From: DAOMNN01 sp050486545
GTDB taxonomy: Bacteria; Pseudomonadota; Gammaproteobacteria; Burkholderiales; Rhodocyclaceae
Reading direction: 5' to 3'
DNA length: 30,795 nt
Assembly: GCA_050486545.1 (NCBI GenBank)
Contig: JBJHDM010000040.1
Span: 1 to 30,795 of the forward strand
Position 1 is the stretch's first letter; each line of letters begins with the position of its first letter. The notes under the pieces are model-generated. The model saw only the letters and a program-made list of their open reading frames with translations. It did not search any database and had not been told where the DNA came from. The translations under genes were made by a program, and so were the position numbers. This document shows, one piece after another, positions 6,975-15,468 of this stretch.

Positions 6975-9900
6975 CTACTCCGGACGGGCGTCGATGCCCT
7001 CGAAACCGGCCGCATCCAGCGCGGCCAGCAGGTGCTGCCGACGCTCGGCCGCGCGCCGGGCAGTGCGCGCACGCACCGGACCGAATCCACGGATCTCGTC
7101 GGGCAAGGACGCGATCCCGACCGCTGCCGGGAGCGTCTCCGCGCGAAGGCGGTCGAGCAATCCAAGCATCGTCGCTTCGTAGTCCCTTACGAGCGCGCGG
7201 GCGAGTCGGTTGTCCTCGGTCCGGGCAAAGGGGTCCAGCACGGTGTCACGCAGGAATCGCAGCCGGACGAGCGCCCGCAGGACCGGACGCATCCACGGTC
7301 CGAAGCGGCGCTTGCGCGGGATGCCGGTGAGCGGATCGGCGCGGCGGGCGAGCGGCGATGCGAAATGGTGGATCACGCGGTACTCGCCCTCGAAACGCGC
7401 GCCAAGCGCCTGCTCGAATTCCGGGTCCGAAAACAGGCGCGCGACCTCGTACTCGTCCTTGCGTGCGAGCAGGCGGAACCACGCACGAGCCACCGCCCCG
7501 GTCAGTTCGGTGCTGCCCGGCACACACTGCGACTCGGCGACGCGCACCCGCTCGACGAGGCGCCGGTAGCGCCCGGCAACCTTCTCACCATAACCGGCGA
7601 GCAGGCGTTCGTGACGACGTGCGATGGATTCGTCGAGCGTCGCCGAGGCGACCTGACTCGCGACGGGGGGCTCGGCCGCCCGCATGATCGCCTCGACGCC
7701 CGCCGGATCGGCCGCCGCGCGCCGCCCCCACAGGAAGGCCTGCCGGTTCGCCTCGACGGCCACGCCGTTGAGTTCGATCGCGCGCAACAGCGCCTCATCC
7801 GACACCGGGATCCGCCCCTGCTGCCACGCGTAGCCGAGCATCAGGGTATTGGCGGCCATTGCATCGCCGGTGAGCACACGGGCCAGGTGTGCGGCATCGA
7901 GAAAGGACACTGCGTCGCTGCCGCAGGCCTCGGCAATCCGTTGCTGCATCGCTTCGCGCGGGAACACATGGTCCGGGTCCTGGACGAAGGCCCCGGTGAT
8001 GGTGCAGGCCGTATTCACGACCGCATGCGTGTGGCCGGACCACGCTCTGGACAGGGCCTCGTCCCCGGCCGCGACGACGAGATCGCAGCCGAGCAGCACG
8101 TCGGCCTCGCCGGTCGCGACACGCATTGCGTGCAGGCGGTCCTGGCGATCGGCCAGGCGCACGTGGGACAGTACCGCCCCGCCCTTCTGCGCGAGCCCGG
8201 TCATGTCGAGCACCGTCACGCCGCGGCCTTCGAGATGGGCCGCCATGCCGATCAGTGCGCCGATCGTCACGACTCCTGTTCCGCCGACGCCGGCCACGAG
8301 GATCCCGAAGGGGGTCGACAGATTCGGTGCGGCGGGCCGCGGAAGTTCCGACGGCTCCCACGCAAGTCCGGTCACCGCCCGGCCGCGGCGAAGGCGGCCG
8401 CCCTCGATCGTCACGATCGCCGGGCAGAAGCCCTCGACACACGAGAAATCCTTGTTGCAGGCGGACTGATCGATCGCGCGCTTGCGGCCGAACTCGGTTT
8501 CGACCGGAACCACCGCAAGACAGTTGGAGCACACGCTGCAATCGCCACAGCCCTCGCACACGAGTTCGTTGATGAATACGTGGCGGTCGGGATCCTCGAG
8601 CGTCCCCCGCTTTCGGCGGCGGCGCTTCTCGGCTGCGCAGGTCTGGTCGTACACCAGCGCCGTGACGCCGGGCGTGCGACGCAACGCGTCCTGCACCCGG
8701 TCGAGGGCCTCGCGACCCAGGATCTCGACGCCAGGGGCAAACGCATCGCCCACCGGATAGCGCTGCGGATCCTCGGCGAGCACGACGATGCGTCGCACGC
8801 CCTCGGCGGCGAGCTGGCGCGTGATCTGCGGCACCGAGAGCGGCCCGTCCACGGGCTGGCCGCCGGTCATCGCGACGGCGTCGTTGTAGAGGATCTTGTA
8901 CGTGATGTTGACCTCGGCCGCGACCGCCGCGCGGATCGCGAGCAGTCCCGAATGGTAGTAGGTCCCGTCGCCCATGTTCGCGAACAGGTGCGGCATGCCG
9001 GCATGCTCGGCCATCCCGGCCCAGGCCGCACCCTCCCCGCCCATCTGGCTGATGGTCAGCGTGTTTCGACCCATCCATACCGCCATCAGGTGGCAGCCGA
9101 CCCCTCCGAGCGCGCACGAACCATCCGGGACGCGGGTCGAGCGGTTATGCGGGCAGCCCGGACAGAACCAGGGGGTGCGCGGCAAGGCGGGGCCGGCCCG
9201 CAAGGGCTCGGTGTCCTTCGCGTCAAGCACGCGCAGGCGCTCCTGCATGCGCTCCGATTCGAAGAAGCGCCCGACGCGTGCCGCGATCACGCGCGCGACG
9301 ATGGCCGGGGTGAGATCCCCGGTCGGCGGCAGCAGCCAACCGCCGTGCGGCGAGGGCCATTCACCGCCCTCGTCGAACTTGCCGACCACGCGCGGACGCA
9401 CGTCCTCGCGCCAGTTGTAGAGCTGCTCCTTCAACTGGTACTCGATGATCTGGCGCTTTTCCTCGACGACCAGGATCTCTTCCAGTCCCTCGGCGAAATG
9501 GCGCACGCCATCGGCCTCGAGCGGCCAGGGCATGCCCACCTTGTACAGCCGCAAGCCGATCGCGGCGGCGGTCGCTTCGTCGATCCCCAGGTCATCCAGG
9601 GCCTGTCGGGTGTCCAGCCAGGCCTTGCCGCAGGCGATGATGCCCAGCCGCGCCCGCGGCGAATCGAAGACGAGCCGGTTGAGACCGTTCGCGCGGGCGT
9701 AGGCCAGCGCGGCGTACACCTTGTACGCCTGCATGCGTCGTTCCTGCGCGAGCTGCGGATCGGGCCAGCGGATGTGCACACCGTCGGGCGGCAGATCGAA
9801 ATCGTCCGGCAGGCGCACGACGACACGCCCGGGGTCGACCTCGGCGGTGGCGGAACTCTCGATCGTGTCGGAAGCGAGCTTCATCGCGATCCAGCAGCCC

Positions 9901-10478
9901 GAGTATCGCGACATCGCCCAGCCGTGGATGCCCAGGTCGAGGATCTCCTGCACGCCGGCCGGCGCGAGTACCGGAATGCCGCAGGCCGAGAAAAGGTGCT
10001 CGCTCTGGTGTGCGACCGCCGACGATCGCGCCCCGTGATCGTCGCCGGCGACCAGCAGCACGCCGCCGTGCGCCGACGTGCCGGCATGGTTGGCATGCTT
10101 GAAGACGTCGGCGCAGCGGTCCACGCCCGGCCCCTTGCCGTACCACATCGAGAAGATGCCGTCGCGCTTCGCCCCCGGGAACAGGTGCAACTGCTGCGAC
10201 CCCCACACCGCCGTGGCGGCGAGTTCCTCGTTGACGCCCGGCTGGAAGCGGATGCGATGCGCGTCGAGATAGGGCTTCGCCGCATGCAGGGCCGTGTCGA
10301 ATCCGCCCAGCGGCGAACCGCGGTAGCCCGAGACGTAGCCTGCGGTATCGAGCCCGGCGGCGGCATCGCGCTGGTGCTGCAGCATCGGGAGCCGGACCAG
10401 CGCCTGCACGCCGCTGAGGAAGACACGGCCGTGTTCGAGCCGGTACTTGTCTTCGAGCGACACGCGGGCGAGGCTCAT
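6975..10478 (-). CDS. Indolepyruvate:ferredoxin oxidoreductase, fused long form
   Basis: A 1167-residue fusion of the alpha- and beta/gamma-type parts of 2-oxoacid:ferredoxin oxidoreductases. These convert an arylpyruvate, CoA and oxidised ferredoxin to arylacetyl-CoA, CO2 and reduced ferredoxin. The N-terminal part carries GYRGSPLGGFD (51-61), the pyruvate-binding domain start. WFCPGCPHNRS (437-447), GDGTYYHSG (503-511) and NDAVAMTGGQ (532-541) form the thiamine diphosphate site. A cysteine-rich region, CEGCGDCSVCSNC (641-653) with C674, C680 and C685, should bind iron-sulfur clusters. A gamma-type domain starts at GILVAGVGGTGVV (725-737). The last roughly 220 residues resemble the DUF6537 extension of proteobacterial long-form enzymes. 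The start is 13 bases after the dctM-like stop. Phenylpyruvate or a branched-chain 2-oxoacid are alternative substrates; the neighbours favour indolepyruvate. Confidence 0.9.
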   Translation of the reverse strand: MSLARVSLEDKYRLEHGRVFLSGVQALVRLPMLQHQRDAAAGLDTAGYVSGYRGSPLGGFDTALHAAKPYLDAHRIRFQPGVNEELAATAVWGSQQLHLFPGAKRDGIFSMWYGKGPGVDRCADVFKHANHAGTSAHGGVLLVAGDDHGARSSAVAHQSEHLFSACGIPVLAPAGVQEILDLGIHGWAMSRYSGCWIAMKLASDTIESSATAEVDPGRVVVRLPDDFDLPPDGVHIRWPDPQLAQERRMQAYKVYAALAYARANGLNRLVFDSPRARLGIIACGKAWLDTRQALDDLGIDEATAAAIGLRLYKVGMPWPLEADGVRHFAEGLEEILVVEEKRQIIEYQLKEQLYNWREDVRPRVVGKFDEGGEWPSPHGGWLLPPTGDLTPAIVARVIAARVGRFFESERMQERLRVLDAKDTEPLRAGPALPRTPWFCPGCPHNRSTRVPDGSCALGGVGCHLMAVWMGRNTLTISQMGGEGAAWAGMAEHAGMPHLFANMGDGTYYHSGLLAIRAAVAAEVNITYKILYNDAVAMTGGQPVDGPLSVPQITRQLAAEGVRRIVVLAEDPQRYPVGDAFAPGVEILGREALDRVQDALRRTPGVTALVYDQTCAAEKRRRRKRGTLEDPDRHVFINELVCEGCGDCSVCSNCLAVVPVETEFGRKRAIDQSACNKDFSCVEGFCPAIVTIEGGRLRRGRAVTGLAWEPSELPRPAAPNLSTPFGILVAGVGGTGVVTIGALIGMAAHLEGRGVTVLDMTGLAQKGGAVLSHVRLADRQDRLHAMRVATGEADVLLGCDLVVAAGDEALSRAWSGHTHAVVNTACTITGAFVQDPDHVFPREAMQQRIAEACGSDAVSFLDAAHLARVLTGDAMAANTLMLGYAWQQGRIPVSDEALLRAIELNGVAVEANRQAFLWGRRAAADPAGVEAIMRAAEPPVASQVASATLDESIARRHERLLAGYGEKVAGRYRRLVERVRVAESQCVPGSTELTGAVARAWFRLLARKDEYEVARLFSDPEFEQALGARFEGEYRVIHHFASPLARRADPLTGIPRKRRFGPWMRPVLRALVRLRFLRDTVLDPFARTEDNRLARALVRDYEATMLGLLDRLRAETLPAAVGIASLPDEIRGFGPVRARTARRAAERRQHLLAALDAAGFEGIDARPE

Positions 10479-10491
10479 GGGGACGAGGCCC

Positions 10492-11784
10492 TCATCGCAC
10501 GAACTGGGTCAGATACAGCGTCACGGCCGGGAACAGCACGAGAATGGAAAGGCGCACGACGTCCGCGGCAACAAAGGGCAGCACGCCGCGGAAGATCGTG
10601 CCCGTCGGGATGTCGGGCAGCATGCTGCGCAGCACGAACACGTTCATTCCCACCGGCGGGGTGATCAGGCTGATCTCGATCGCGACGACGACGACGATGC
10701 CGAACCAGATGAGATCGAAGCCCAGATGCGCCACGACCGGATAGAACAGCGGCACGGTCAGCAGCATCATCGACATGCTTTCCAGCACGCAGCCGAGCAG
10801 CACGTAGATCAGGCAGATCGCAACGATCACGAGCAGCGGCGTGGCGACGAAGCGGTCGGTGAATTCGATCAGCTCCATCGGCATCGTCGTCATGTTCACG
10901 AAGTTCGCGAACAGCAACGCACCGATCAGGATGGAGAAGATCATCGCCGTGGTCGCCGCGCTCTCGACGAGAACGTCGCGGTACAGCGGCCACGACCAGC
11001 CCTTGCGTGCGAGCGCGAACAGGAACGCCCCGCCCGCGCCGATGCCGGCCGCTTCGGTTGGCGTGAATACGCCGCCGTAGATCCCGCCGAGCACGAGTAC
11101 GAACAGCACCAGCACCCCCCACACGGCGCGCAGCGCGCGCAGGCGCGCGGGCCAGCCCATGCGCTCACCCGGTGGCCCCGAGGTCGGGTCGAGGCGTACC
11201 GTCGCCGATACGGCAGCGAGATAGCACACGATCGCGAGCATCCCCGGCAGGATGCCGGCGATGAACAGCTTGCCGATGTTCTGCCCGGTCAGGATTCCGT
11301 AGATGACGAGGATGATCGAAGGCGGAATCAGGATGCCGAGCGTGCCGCCGGCGGCGACCGAACCGGCCGCGAGCCGGTCCGAATAGCCGAAGCGGCGCAT
11401 CGGCGGAATCGCGACCTTCGACATCGTCGCCGCGGTCGCGATGCTCGACCCGCAGATCGCCGAGAACCCGCCGCAGGCCACGACCGTCGACATCGCCAGT
11501 CCGCCGCGGCGATGGCCGAGGAAGGCATAGGAGGCGTTGTACAACTCCTCCGACAGTCCCGCCCGCGTGACGAGGTTGCCCATCAGGATGAACAGCGGAA
11601 TGATCGACAGCCCGTAGGAAAGACCGGTCTCGTAGGTGACGGCGCCGGTCATCGCGAACGCCGCCGGCCAGCTCACCTTCCAGGCAAAGCCGACCACGCC
11701 GACCAGCCCCATCGCGAAGGCAATGGGCATGCGCGCCAGCGCCAACAACAGCATGACGGCAAAGCCGATCAGCGCCTCGGTCAT
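10492..11784 (-). CDS. TRAP transporter large permease (DctM type)
   Basis: A 430-residue integral membrane protein with about twelve membrane segments, the length typical of DctM. It couples Na+ flow to uptake of a ligand delivered by the periplasmic binding protein. Family features seen are IPLFILMGNL (about 61-70), GGFSAICGSSIATAATM, GTLGILIPPSI and FTPTEAAGIGA; the last two are hallmark DctM motifs. ATG 11784 is chosen, although the frame is open further upstream, because it forms an ATGA overlap with the stop of the small permease and the preceding frame is shadowed by that gene. The IOR gene follows after 13 bases. The transported substrate is not encoded in this subunit. Confidence 0.92.
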   Translation of the reverse strand: MTEALIGFAVMLLLALARMPIAFAMGLVGVVGFAWKVSWPAAFAMTGAVTYETGLSYGLSIIPLFILMGNLVTRAGLSEELYNASYAFLGHRRGGLAMSTVVACGGFSAICGSSIATAATMSKVAIPPMRRFGYSDRLAAGSVAAGGTLGILIPPSIILVIYGILTGQNIGKLFIAGILPGMLAIVCYLAAVSATVRLDPTSGPPGERMGWPARLRALRAVWGVLVLFVLVLGGIYGGVFTPTEAAGIGAGGAFLFALARKGWSWPLYRDVLVESAATTAMIFSILIGALLFANFVNMTTMPMELIEFTDRFVATPLLVIVAICLIYVLLGCVLESMSMMLLTVPLFYPVVAHLGFDLIWFGIVVVVAIEISLITPPVGMNVFVLRSMLPDIPTGTIFRGVLPFVAADVVRLSILVLFPAVTLYLTQFVR

Positions 11785-12311
11785 GATCCGGCCATCCCTG
11801 ATTTCCTCGTTCCGAATGCGTCGGCCCAGGCGAGCACGACGATGAGCGCCGTCGTCACGAAGGCCATCACGGCCATGTAGTAGACGAGCGGGTAGACGAT
11901 GATCTGCAGCGTCGCGGTGGTCTCGCCCGCACGCGCCATGCCTTCGGCACGAATCCACAGGCGCCAGGCGATCACGCCCATGCACACGGCCGACACGACA
12001 TCGAGCAGGGCCTGCTGCAGGTTGCGCATCACCACCGGCACCAGGTGTTCGACGAGATCGACGCGCACGTGCTGGCGGCGCAGCGTGACCAGCGGCAGGC
12101 TGGTGAAGATCAACGCACCCATCGCGAGTTCGGTCAGCTCGAAGCCGCCCGGCAGCGGCCGGCTGAAGAAGTAGCGGCCGACCACATCCACGCAGGTCAG
12201 CATCATCAGCATGAACAGCGTGAGCGCGGCGATCACGCCGAGCAGCCCCTCCACCCGCCGCAGCAGCGCGGCGAGCAGGGGGACGCCCGGATGCAGCAGG
12301 GGTGAGGACAC
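11781..12311 (-). CDS. TRAP transporter small permease (DctQ type)
   Basis: A 176-residue protein with four membrane segments (about 22-42, 60-78, 98-117 and 136-163). It carries the DctQ-type signature VDVVGRYFFSRPLPGGFELTE near residues 42-62 and LVTLRRQHVRVDL near 74-86. It joins the large permease in the inner membrane and is required for docking of the binding protein. The best start is GTG 12311: it lies 3 bases after the binding-protein stop, no in-frame ATG precedes the first membrane helix, and expression is probably coupled to the upstream gene. Its stop overlaps the dctM-like start. Confidence 0.88.
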   Translation of the reverse strand: MSSPLLHPGVPLLAALLRRVEGLLGVIAALTLFMLMMLTCVDVVGRYFFSRPLPGGFELTELAMGALIFTSLPLVTLRRQHVRVDLVEHLVPVVMRNLQQALLDVVSAVCMGVIAWRLWIRAEGMARAGETTATLQIIVYPLVYYMAVMAFVTTALIVVLAWADAFGTRKSGMAGS

Positions 12312-12314
12312 CGC

Positions 12315-13340
12315 TCAGCCGCCGGCCGCGACCTTGCGGATCTCGGCGCGGAACTCCTCCATCAAGGCCGCACCGTCCAGTCCCTTGGCCTTGATCTCCT
12401 CGTACCAGGCCTGCTCGATCGGGTCGATCTTCGAGCGCAACTCGTCCATGAAGGCCGGACTGGCCGTCTGCACCTGCACCCCGGCGGCGCGAATCGCCTC
12501 GTTCCCGGCCGCATCGGCGACATCCCAGGCCTTTCCGACCAGCCGTGCGAAGTGCTCGCCCGAAAGCCGGTTGATCGCCTCCTGGTCGGCCGGCGACAAG
12601 GCGTTGAACTTGGCCTCGTTCATCATCATGACGAAGCTGGTGTTGTACAGCCCGCCCGGGACTTCGGTGCCGTGACGCAACAAGCCGGTGAGCTTGAACG
12701 CCTCGATCGACTCGCTCGGGAAGAAGATCCCGTCGGCCACGCCGGTCTGCAGCATCTGGAACGATTCGCTCGACGGCTTGAGCAGCGGATTCGCGCCCAG
12801 CGCGCGAGTGTAGTCGTTGACCACGCCGCCCCCGACGCGGATCTTCATGTTCGCGAGATCCGCGAGCGAGCCGATCGCGTTGCGCGCCGAGTACATGTGG
12901 CCCGGTCCGTGCGCGAACACGCCGATGACCTTCACACCCTGGTGCTCGTTGTGTGCAGCCAGATGCTTGTCGAACATGCGCTGGTAGGCGACGGAGATCG
13001 ATTCGGCCGAATCACCGAGGAAGCCGAACTCGGTCATCTTCGTCAGCGTGAAGCGGCCCGGGGTGTAGCCATGGACCGTGAAGGAGAAATCCACGACGCC
13101 GTCCTTGACCGCGTCGAAGGTCTGCGGGGGCCCGACCGGCGCCTTGGGCAGCATGTTGAACTTTACCCGGCCCTCGGTCGCCTTCTCGACCTCCTGCATC
13201 CACGGAACCATGACGTTTGCGGTAAGCAGGTGGGCGGGCGGCACCCACGAGGAAGCATTGAGCACCGTCTGGGCCTGCACCGGTGCCGCGATCAGCAGGC
13301 CGGCCACCAGGCCTGCCGCGAGACTGTGAAGCGTTTTCAT
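12315..13340 (-). CDS. TRAP transporter periplasmic binding protein (DctP type)
   Basis: A 341-residue exported protein. The signal peptide runs to about VQA-Q (cleavage near residue 23). The mature protein has the DctP fold: an N-terminal strand TVLNASSWVPP, then DFSFTVHGYTPGRF. The segment DLANMKIRVGG contains R168, at the position of the arginine that pairs with the ligand carboxylate in most TRAP binding proteins, and GVADGIFFPSES lies near 205-220. The ligand is therefore most likely a carboxylate. Indoleacetate or a related aryl acid is suggested by position directly downstream of the indoleacetate genes. The start at 13340 has AGAGGAGGAAC just upstream; a longer open frame is rejected because it lacks the signal peptide at its N-terminus. 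Confidence 0.9.
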   Translation of the reverse strand: MKTLHSLAAGLVAGLLIAAPVQAQTVLNASSWVPPAHLLTANVMVPWMQEVEKATEGRVKFNMLPKAPVGPPQTFDAVKDGVVDFSFTVHGYTPGRFTLTKMTEFGFLGDSAESISVAYQRMFDKHLAAHNEHQGVKVIGVFAHGPGHMYSARNAIGSLADLANMKIRVGGGVVNDYTRALGANPLLKPSSESFQMLQTGVADGIFFPSESIEAFKLTGLLRHGTEVPGGLYNTSFVMMMNEAKFNALSPADQEAINRLSGEHFARLVGKAWDVADAAGNEAIRAAGVQVQTASPAFMDELRSKIDPIEQAWYEEIKAKGLDGAALMEEFRAEIRKVAAGG

Positions 13341-13452
13341 GGTGTTCCTCCTCTGGCATGAAACAACTCGATGGTGGTGTTGCATGACGCACGATCCGGC
13401 GGTCTTTTCGGTGTCTGCCGCCTGAAATCTGATTCCCACCCGACGTGACGGA
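13341..13452 (-). promoter_or_regulatory. 112-base gap before the TRAP/IOR genes, possible internal promoter region
   Basis: This is one of only two sizeable gaps in the 25-kb minus-strand run. It contains the strong ribosome site of the TRAP binding-protein gene (AGGAGG at its left end). A weak inverted repeat GGCGG at 13398-13402 / CCGCC at 13418-13422 has a 15-base loop. A short dyad CGTGA-CGGA-TCACG at 13444-13457 runs into the stop codon of the fusion gene. No convincing -35/-10 pair was recognised. It may hold a separate promoter for the transporter and IOR genes, but nothing in it proves that. Confidence 0.3.
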
Positions 13453-15462
13453 TCACGGCGTTCGGGAAAAGTCCGGTTTTCGTCCCTCCATGAAGGCACC
13501 GATCCCCTCGCGAGCCGCTGCGGCGCAGGCGCTTTCACCGAAGGCACGATAGCCGATTTCCAGGGCCTCGCCGAGCGAGGGCGCCGCCGCCGCACGCACC
13601 ACGGTCCGCTCGAGGATCTCCAGGATCTCGCGCGACAGCGGCTGACCGCCGGCCGCACGCGGCTCGACCGGATCGGGGGCGGCCAGCGCGACGGGGGCAT
13701 CGGCAATCGGCACGATCCGGCCGGAGAGCGCCCGTACGCGCTCGACGGCCAGGCCGATCAGCCCGGGCAGATCATCGGCCAGCGCATCGACGATGCCGAA
13801 CTCGTGCGCGTGCTGCGCGCTCAGACGCTCGGCGCGGCGCAGCATGCCGTGGAAGGCGGGTGCGGCCTGAGGCCAGCGACGGTAGGGCACGACCATCGCG
13901 CCGATGCCCGGCACGATGCCGAGCGTGATCTCGGGAAACTGCATCCATGCATCCTGCAGCGCGACGATCCCGTGGCAACGCATGACCAGTTCCAGCCCGC
14001 CACCCAGTGCCATGCCATTGACGGCCGCGACGACCGGCTTCTTCATTGCGTCCAGATGCACGAGCAGGCGCGAACAGTCGCGCGCGTACTGCGTCGAGGC
14101 CTCGGCGTCGCCAAGCATCGCGGGAAAGCGGCCGATGTCCGCCCCGGCGCAGAAGGCCCGCGTACCGTAGCCGGTGAGAACGAAGCCGGCCACGGCCGGA
14201 TCGTCCTCGAAGCGCCGGATCACCGCGAGCACCTCGTCGGTGAGTTCGTCGTGCAGCGCGTTCATCGCCTCGGGCCGGCGCAGCGTGATCACCTTGACGC
14301 CGTCGACGTCGTCGACGAGCACGTGGCGCCAGAAGTCCTGGTACTCCGCGAGCGGCCGGCGCGGCATCGGCATGCCGGGGCGTTCGGCGGCGAAGCGATC
14401 GAGGATGCGCCGCGTCTCGCCCGCGCCGAGCTCGCGCATCAGCTCCAGCGGCCCCTTGCGAAAGCCCAGCGCGACGCGGCAGCCCAGATCGAGGTCGGCA
14501 GGCTCGCCGATGTCCCGGTCGAGGATGTCGACGGCCTGCGAGAAGAGGACCCCGAGCAGGCGGTCGCGCACGGCCGGCACGAGTCCGGAGGCGACCTCGG
14601 CCGCCTTGCCGGGTGCGAGGGTGAGCCAGCGGTCGACCGAGCGGAAGATCGGCGCCGGGGTGTAGTGCGGACCTTCCTCCTCGGCTTGCAGCGTGTTGGT
14701 CTCGGTGATGATCGGGTTGCCGTTGGCGAGGTTCAGCACGAAGAACGGTCCGGCATGCACGAACCCGGTCGCGACACTGTCGATCTCGGCGGCAGTCGCG
14801 CGGTCGAGCAGCAGGGCCGCATCGTTGCACCAGTTGTCGAAGACGCGGTCGAGCATGAAGCACACCGCATCACTGGTGACCAGTGGCACCTTGCCGGTGA
14901 CGCAGAACAGCCAGCGCAGATACTCGACGACGGCCGGGTCGGTTTCGGTCCAGGCGATGACCTCGACCGCCGGGTTGCGCCAGGCCGGCGCGAAGAAGTG
15001 CGTCACCGTCGCGCGCGCCTTGTGCTTCAGCTCGGCGAAGATGCGTCCGGCCGGCAGCGAACTGGTGTTCGACGTGATCAGCGCATCGGGGCGCAGGATC
15101 GCTTCCAGTTGCGCGAAGATGCGCCGCTTGAGCGCGAGGTTCTCGGTCGCCGCCTCGATCACCCAGTCGCAGTCCGACAGGTCGGCATAGTCGAGCGTGC
15201 CGTCGATGCCGGCCACGACCTGGTCAGCCCGGGCCGCATCCATCTTGCCGCGTGCGACCGCCTTCTTCGCGTAGTCGCGGCAGCGCTGCAACGCCCGGTC
15301 GAGCGCGTCCTGCGAGATGTCGACGAGCGTCACACGCAGGTCGGGCAGCGCGCTCTTCAGGTAGTAGCCGATGTCCGGGCCGATCGTGCCGGCGCCGATG
15401 ATCGCGACGCGCTTAGGCAGCGGGCGCGAGGGCGTAAGGAGCAGGGGATTGGCGGTACTCAT
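13453..15462 (-). CDS. 3-hydroxyacyl-CoA dehydrogenase / enoyl-CoA hydratase fusion
   Basis: A 669-residue bifunctional beta-oxidation enzyme. The N-terminal half (about 15-370) is a 3-hydroxyacyl-CoA dehydrogenase: NAD site GAGTIG (23-28), then H155 (THFFAP) and E167 (VEVI) as the His/Glu catalytic pair. The C-terminal half (about 385-669) is a crotonase with GGGLEL giving E491 and FPEITLG giving E511, so both catalytic glutamates of hydratases are present. The order is opposite to FadB, where the hydratase comes first. In the indoleacetate pathway it would hydrate 2-aminocinnamoyl-CoA and oxidise the product to 2-aminobenzoylacetyl-CoA. A fusion of this kind is part of the described iaa cluster. 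It starts 6 bases after the CoA-transferase stop. Confidence 0.92.
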   Translation of the reverse strand: MSTANPLLLTPSRPLPKRVAIIGAGTIGPDIGYYLKSALPDLRVTLVDISQDALDRALQRCRDYAKKAVARGKMDAARADQVVAGIDGTLDYADLSDCDWVIEAATENLALKRRIFAQLEAILRPDALITSNTSSLPAGRIFAELKHKARATVTHFFAPAWRNPAVEVIAWTETDPAVVEYLRWLFCVTGKVPLVTSDAVCFMLDRVFDNWCNDAALLLDRATAAEIDSVATGFVHAGPFFVLNLANGNPIITETNTLQAEEEGPHYTPAPIFRSVDRWLTLAPGKAAEVASGLVPAVRDRLLGVLFSQAVDILDRDIGEPADLDLGCRVALGFRKGPLELMRELGAGETRRILDRFAAERPGMPMPRRPLAEYQDFWRHVLVDDVDGVKVITLRRPEAMNALHDELTDEVLAVIRRFEDDPAVAGFVLTGYGTRAFCAGADIGRFPAMLGDAEASTQYARDCSRLLVHLDAMKKPVVAAVNGMALGGGLELVMRCHGIVALQDAWMQFPEITLGIVPGIGAMVVPYRRWPQAAPAFHGMLRRAERLSAQHAHEFGIVDALADDLPGLIGLAVERVRALSGRIVPIADAPVALAAPDPVEPRAAGGQPLSREILEILERTVVRAAAAPSLGEALEIGYRAFGESACAAAAREGIGAFMEGRKPDFSRTP

Positions 15463-15468
15463 GGTGTC

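Noticed and set aside
7032..10664. A 1210-codon open frame on the plus strand opposite the IOR gene, and similar long frames opposite the fusion, Mo-subunit and HyuA genes
   Set aside because: These are antisense shadows caused by high GC and strong codon bias. Their translations are rich in Arg, His, Asp and Gln, show no recognisable domain, and lie opposite genes with clear family motifs.
13444..13457. Dyad CGTGA-CGGA-TCACG as a CRP/FNR-type operator
   Set aside because: The spacing and half-sites fit neither TGTGA-N6-TCACA nor TTGAT-N4-ATCAA, and the dyad overlaps the stop codon of the fusion gene.
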